This document shows, piece after piece, positions 61,026 to 64,000 of a stretch of DNA of 64,000 bases. The translations under genes were made by a program, and so were the position numbers. The notes under the pieces were generated by a model. The model made no database searches, had not been told where the DNA came from, and was given only the letters and a program-made list of their open reading frames with translations. Positions within the stretch are counted from its first letter, which is position 1; each line of letters opens with the position of its first letter. The DNA is from Methylobacterium sp. J-077 (lineage in GTDB: Bacteria > Pseudomonadota > Alphaproteobacteria > Rhizobiales > Beijerinckiaceae): contig NZ_JAKSYJ010000078.1 of the NCBI RefSeq assembly GCF_022829365.1, forward strand, positions 62,001 through 126,000, given 5' to 3'.

Positions 61026-62378
61026 TCAGTTCTTCGCCACGAAGCACTGGCCGCCCTCGCCCTGCAGGGCGGTGCACAGGCTCGCGGCTTCATTCTTGGC
61101 CAGTGGCCCGACGCGGACGCGGAAGATCGTCTTGCCGTTGACCTCGGCCTGCCGGATCAGCTCGGGCTTGCCGGCGAGCTCGCTGTACTTGGCCTGCATC
61201 TGCTTGAGCGCGGCCTTGGCCTCGGCGGCGCTGCCGCGCACCCCGAGTTGGACCGAGAACCCGCCGACCGAGCCGGTCTTGACGGTGTCGTCGACGGCCT
61301 CCGGCGCCTCCGGGGCGGGCGCGGCCACGGACGCGACGCGCTGCACGGCCTTCGGCGGCTTCACGGCCACGGGTTTTGCCGGGGCGGCCTCGACCGGGGT
61401 GGGCGACGGCGGTGCCTGGACCGGTTCCGGCGCGGGCGGCGGCAGCGCCGCGGCGGCTTGGCGGCCGGGCCGGGCCTTCGGCTGCTGCGGCGGCTCGTCG
61501 GTCGGCAGCACCATGGTCGGGATCGGGGCCGGACCGGCGTCGGCCTGCGCCTCGCGCTGCACCGGCGCGGGCGGGGCTTCCGGCTTCACCGCCACGGTCC
61601 GGACCCGGCGCGGCTCGCCGAACGCCTCGAACGGGCCGTTGCCCGGCGTGGTGCCGCTCTGCGCGCCACCGGCGGGGCCGGTGCCCTGCGCCGCGCGGGC
61701 CGCCTCGGCCACGTCGATCGGCTGCTCCTCGCGGTTGACGATCTTGATCTGGCCGTCCTTCGCCTTGCCCTTGTTGTTGTCGTAGATCTGCCGGTTCTGG
61801 TCCGGGATCTCGACGCCGTCGGCGACCTTCGGGGCGACCTTGAGGGGCGTGGAATCGGCCTGGACGACGGGCACGCCGCCGCCGCTGCTCGAACCGTGAA
61901 GCCCCTTGTAGGTGAGCGCGCCCGTGACGGCGACCGCGACGATCGCGATGCCGGCCCCCACGGAGGCGAGGCGCCGTCGCGGGTTCACGCGACGCAGGGA
62001 GCGGCCGTCCTCGTACTCAGCGGCGCCGAGACCCTGCTCAGTCTCCGCGCCGTAAGCCACGGGCTCCTCGTGCGTGTCGCGCTCCACCGAGGCCAGGTAT
62101 TGATCGAAGGCGTCGGCGGGGTTCGGCTTGGCCGGCTCGGGGGCGAAGCTCGGCTCGACCCGGCCATCCCAGGCGGCCTGCGGCTGCGCAGTGGCCGCGC
62201 CGCGCATCTCGTCCCGTACCGCCAGCAGCGCGCGGAACGGGTCGTCCTGCCCGACGATGCGGGCGAGCTCGGCCAGCGGGTCGGGCTTGGCGCCGCCCGC
62301 GGCGGCGCGGGCCTGATCCTGACGCAGATCGCGCGCGAGGGCGTCCAAATCGACCTGAGCGCGCGAAGCGTTCGTCAT
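61026..62378 (-). CDS. SPOR-domain cell-envelope protein
   Basis: A 450-residue bitopic protein: cytoplasmic N-terminus (1-136), one transmembrane helix (about 137-157, ASVGAGIAIVAVAVTGAL), a long Pro/Ala-rich periplasmic linker, and a C-terminal SPOR domain (about 375-450: FSVQLGVRGSAAEAKAALKQMQ, IFRVRVGPLAKNEAASLCTAL). SPOR domains bind denuded septal peptidoglycan, so a role at the division site is likely. It lies just after argS on the same strand, a widespread alphaproteobacterial arrangement (argS-SPOR-nagZ-tat). Confidence 0.92.
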   Translation of the reverse strand: MTNASRAQVDLDALARDLRQDQARAAAGGAKPDPLAELARIVGQDDPFRALLAVRDEMRGAATAQPQAAWDGRVEPSFAPEPAKPNPADAFDQYLASVERDTHEEPVAYGAETEQGLGAAEYEDGRSLRRVNPRRRLASVGAGIAIVAVAVTGALTYKGLHGSSSGGGVPVVQADSTPLKVAPKVADGVEIPDQNRQIYDNNKGKAKDGQIKIVNREEQPIDVAEAARAAQGTGPAGGAQSGTTPGNGPFEAFGEPRRVRTVAVKPEAPPAPVQREAQADAGPAPIPTMVLPTDEPPQQPKARPGRQAAAALPPPAPEPVQAPPSPTPVEAAPAKPVAVKPPKAVQRVASVAAPAPEAPEAVDDTVKTGSVGGFSVQLGVRGSAAEAKAALKQMQAKYSELAGKPELIRQAEVNGKTIFRVRVGPLAKNEAASLCTALQGEGGQCFVAKN

Positions 62379-62427
62379 GGCAGCATCCTCACATCAGCGC
62401 CGATCACCGGCCCGATGGTCATCGAGC

Positions 62428-64000
62428 CTATCGCATCTCGTCCGGCGCGGTCACACCGAGAACCGCGAGGCCGGCCGCGAGGGTACTCCGGAGAGCCTCG
62501 ACGAGCGCCAGCCGCGCCCAGGTCGACTTTCGATCGGTTGCATTAACAAACCGTAATTGCGGCAAGTCTTTGCCCTTGTTCCATAAAGTATGAAGCGCAG
62601 CGGCCATTTCATAGAGATGGAACGCGATTCTGTGCGGCTCGTGCGCGAGCGCCGCCGATTCCAGGACCCGCGGGTACTGGGCGATCAGCCGCATCACCTC
62701 GATCTCACCCGGATCGCTGAGAACACCGAACTCCGCCTCGCGCAGCAACGCTGGGGCGGACAGGTCCGCCCCCGGGAACGCCTCGCGCGCCTGCCGCTGC
62801 ACCGAGCGGACCCGGGCATGGGCGTATTGCACGTAGAAGACCGGGTTGTCCTTCGACTGCTCGACCACCTTGGCCAGGTCGAAATCGAGGGTCGCGTCGT
62901 TCTTCCGGTAGAGCATCATGAACCGGATCGCGTCGCGGCCGACCTCGTCGATCACGTCGCGCAGGGTGACGAACTCGCCGGCCCGCTTCGACATCTTCAC
63001 GGGCTCGCCCGCGCGCAACAGCCGCACCAGCTGGCAGAGCTTGACGTCCAGCGTCGCCTTGCCGTCGCTGACCGCCTTAACGGCTGCCTGCATCCGCTTG
63101 ACGTAGCCGCCATGGTCGGCGCCGAGCACGTCGATCAGCTCGGTGGCGCCCGCGAGGTACTTCGCCCGGTGATAGGCGATGTCGGAGGCGAAGTAGGTGT
63201 AGGAGCCGTCCGACTTGAGCAGCGGCCGGTCGGTGTCGTCCCCGAATTCCTGGGTGCGGAACAGCGTCTGCTCGCGATCCTCCCAATCCTCGGGCAGCTG
63301 GCCCTTGGGCGGCGGCAGGCGGCCCTCGTAGACGAGACCTCTCTCGCGCAACTCCTGAAGCAGCGCCTTCACGGCCCCGCTCTGCTGGAGCGTCCGCTCG
63401 GAGAAGAACACGTCGTGCCTGATGCCGATCGCCTCCAGATCGGCGCGGATCATGTCCATCATCATGCCGAGCGCGACTTCGCGGACCACCGGCAGCCACG
63501 CGGCCTCCGCTTGGTCGAGGAGCGCGCGGCCATGCGTCTCGGCGAGCTTGGCGCCGACGGGCTTGAGGTAGTCGCCGGGATAGAGCCCCTCGGCGATGGC
63601 GAAGGGTTCGCCCAGTGCCTCTCGGTAGCGCTGGTAGGCCGAGCGGGCCAGCACATCGACCTGGGCACCCGCATCGTTGATGTAATATTCGCGCGTCACC
63701 TGCCGCCCGGCCGCGACCAGGAGATTGCACAGGGCATCGCCGAACACCGCGCCGCGGCCATGGCCGACATGCATCGGCCCGGTGGGATTGGCGGAGACGT
63801 ACTCGACGTTGATCGGGCCGCCCTGCAGCTGCGCGCGGCCGAACCGCTCGGGATCCGCGAGCGCGCTGCGGATCACGTCGTGGAAGATCCCGGGCGCCAG
63901 GCGCAGGTTGATGAAGCCTGGGCCGGCGACGCTCGCCTCCAAGATCCGCGGATCGGCGCGCAGCTCCGCGGCCAGCGCCTCGCCGAGTGCCTTCGGGTTG
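62428..64000 (-). CDS. argS: Arginyl-tRNA synthetase (3' part; 5' end beyond window)
   Basis: The frame is open to the window edge and continues beyond it, so the N-terminus is missing. Present: [28 protein letters not shown] with the HIGH-like HVGH, and the tRNA-synthetase core including [15 protein letters not shown]; the KMSKS equivalent is KMSKRAG. The C-terminal anticodon-binding DALR domain includes [11 protein letters not shown] and ends [10 protein letters not shown]. The ending is complete at 62428. Confidence 0.96.
   Translation of the reverse strand, partial: NPKALGEALAAELRADPRILEASVAGPGFINLRLAPGIFHDVIRSALADPERFGRAQLQGGPINVEYVSANPTGPMHVGHGRGAVFGDALCNLLVAAGRQVTREYYINDAGAQVDVLARSAYQRYREALGEPFAIAEGLYPGDYLKPVGAKLAETHGRALLDQAEAAWLPVVREVALGMMMDMIRADLEAIGIRHDVFFSERTLQQSGAVKALLQELRERGLVYEGRLPPPKGQLPEDWEDREQTLFRTQEFGDDTDRPLLKSDGSYTYFASDIAYHRAKYLAGATELIDVLGADHGGYVKRMQAAVKAVSDGKATLDVKLCQLVRLLRAGEPVKMSKRAGEFVTLRDVIDEVGRDAIRFMMLYRKNDATLDFDLAKVVEQSKDNPVFYVQYAHARVRSVQRQAREAFPGADLSAPALLREAEFGVLSDPGEIEVMRLIAQYPRVLESAALAHEPHRIAFHLYEMAAALHTLWNKGKDLPQLRFVNATDRKSTWARLALVEALRSTLAAGLAVLGVTAPDEMR

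Overview
The window reads as chromosomal DNA of a high-GC alphaproteobacterial methylotroph, most likely Methylobacterium or a close relative. This rests on a complete cluster resembling the lanthanide uptake (lut) genes of Methylobacterium/Methylorubrum extorquens, an adjacent methylofuran/tetrahydromethanopterin-type cofactor module (mfnB, an amino-acid kinase, a DHPS-like protein, a DUF447 protein), a formate-type channel, and alphaproteobacterial housekeeping genes such as cox15-type ctaA, tatABC with nagZ and a SPOR protein, and pccA. I cannot name the species from sequence alone. I saw no rRNA, tRNA, CRISPR array, intact insertion sequence or prophage.

Layout. 1-6.1 kb: small secreted proteins, then a divergent exopolysaccharide export pair (outer-membrane export lipoprotein and chain-length protein) bracketed by two inverted copies of a ~105 bp MITE-like repeat. 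6.4-15.3 kb: more surface-polysaccharide genes (GNAT/FemAB-like protein, polysaccharide deacetylase, family 4 glycosyltransferase, undecaprenyl-phosphate sugar transferase) interspersed with a broken Phd/VapC remnant, heme A synthase and a hemolysin III/TrhA membrane protein. 15.3-24.8 kb: the lut-like cluster on the minus strand (lutA to lutG, then lutH after its own control region), with no lanmodulin gene beside it. 24.9-30.5 kb, plus strand: a DUF2380 secreted protein, four tightly coupled C1-cofactor genes, and an SRPBCC plus beta-propeller pair. 30.5-36 kb: mostly single minus-strand genes. 36-40.1 kb: elongation factor P divergent from its modification enzymes epmA-epmB. 40.1-50.8 kb: mixed metabolism (GST, RraA-like, YdcF, acylphosphatase, FocA, GGCT, pccA, L,D-transpeptidase, HDAC-like, LysE). 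50.8-64 kb: ribB-type gene, aroC, catalase-like protein, anmK divergent from tyrS, tatABC, nagZ, SPOR protein and the 3' part of argS.

How the genes fit together. The outer-membrane receptor LutH, the ABC transporter LutAEF and the periplasmic helpers would bring rare-earth ions in for XoxF-type PQQ methanol dehydrogenases; the neighbouring cofactor genes would supply C1 carriers that oxidise the resulting formaldehyde; FocA could move formate. The dehydrogenases themselves are not in this window. EF-P and EpmAB form a second self-contained unit. Several short repeat families sit in intergenic space, and one overlaps the presumed start of the lutD-like gene. Open reading frames opposite these genes are numerous, as expected at this GC content, and were left out.
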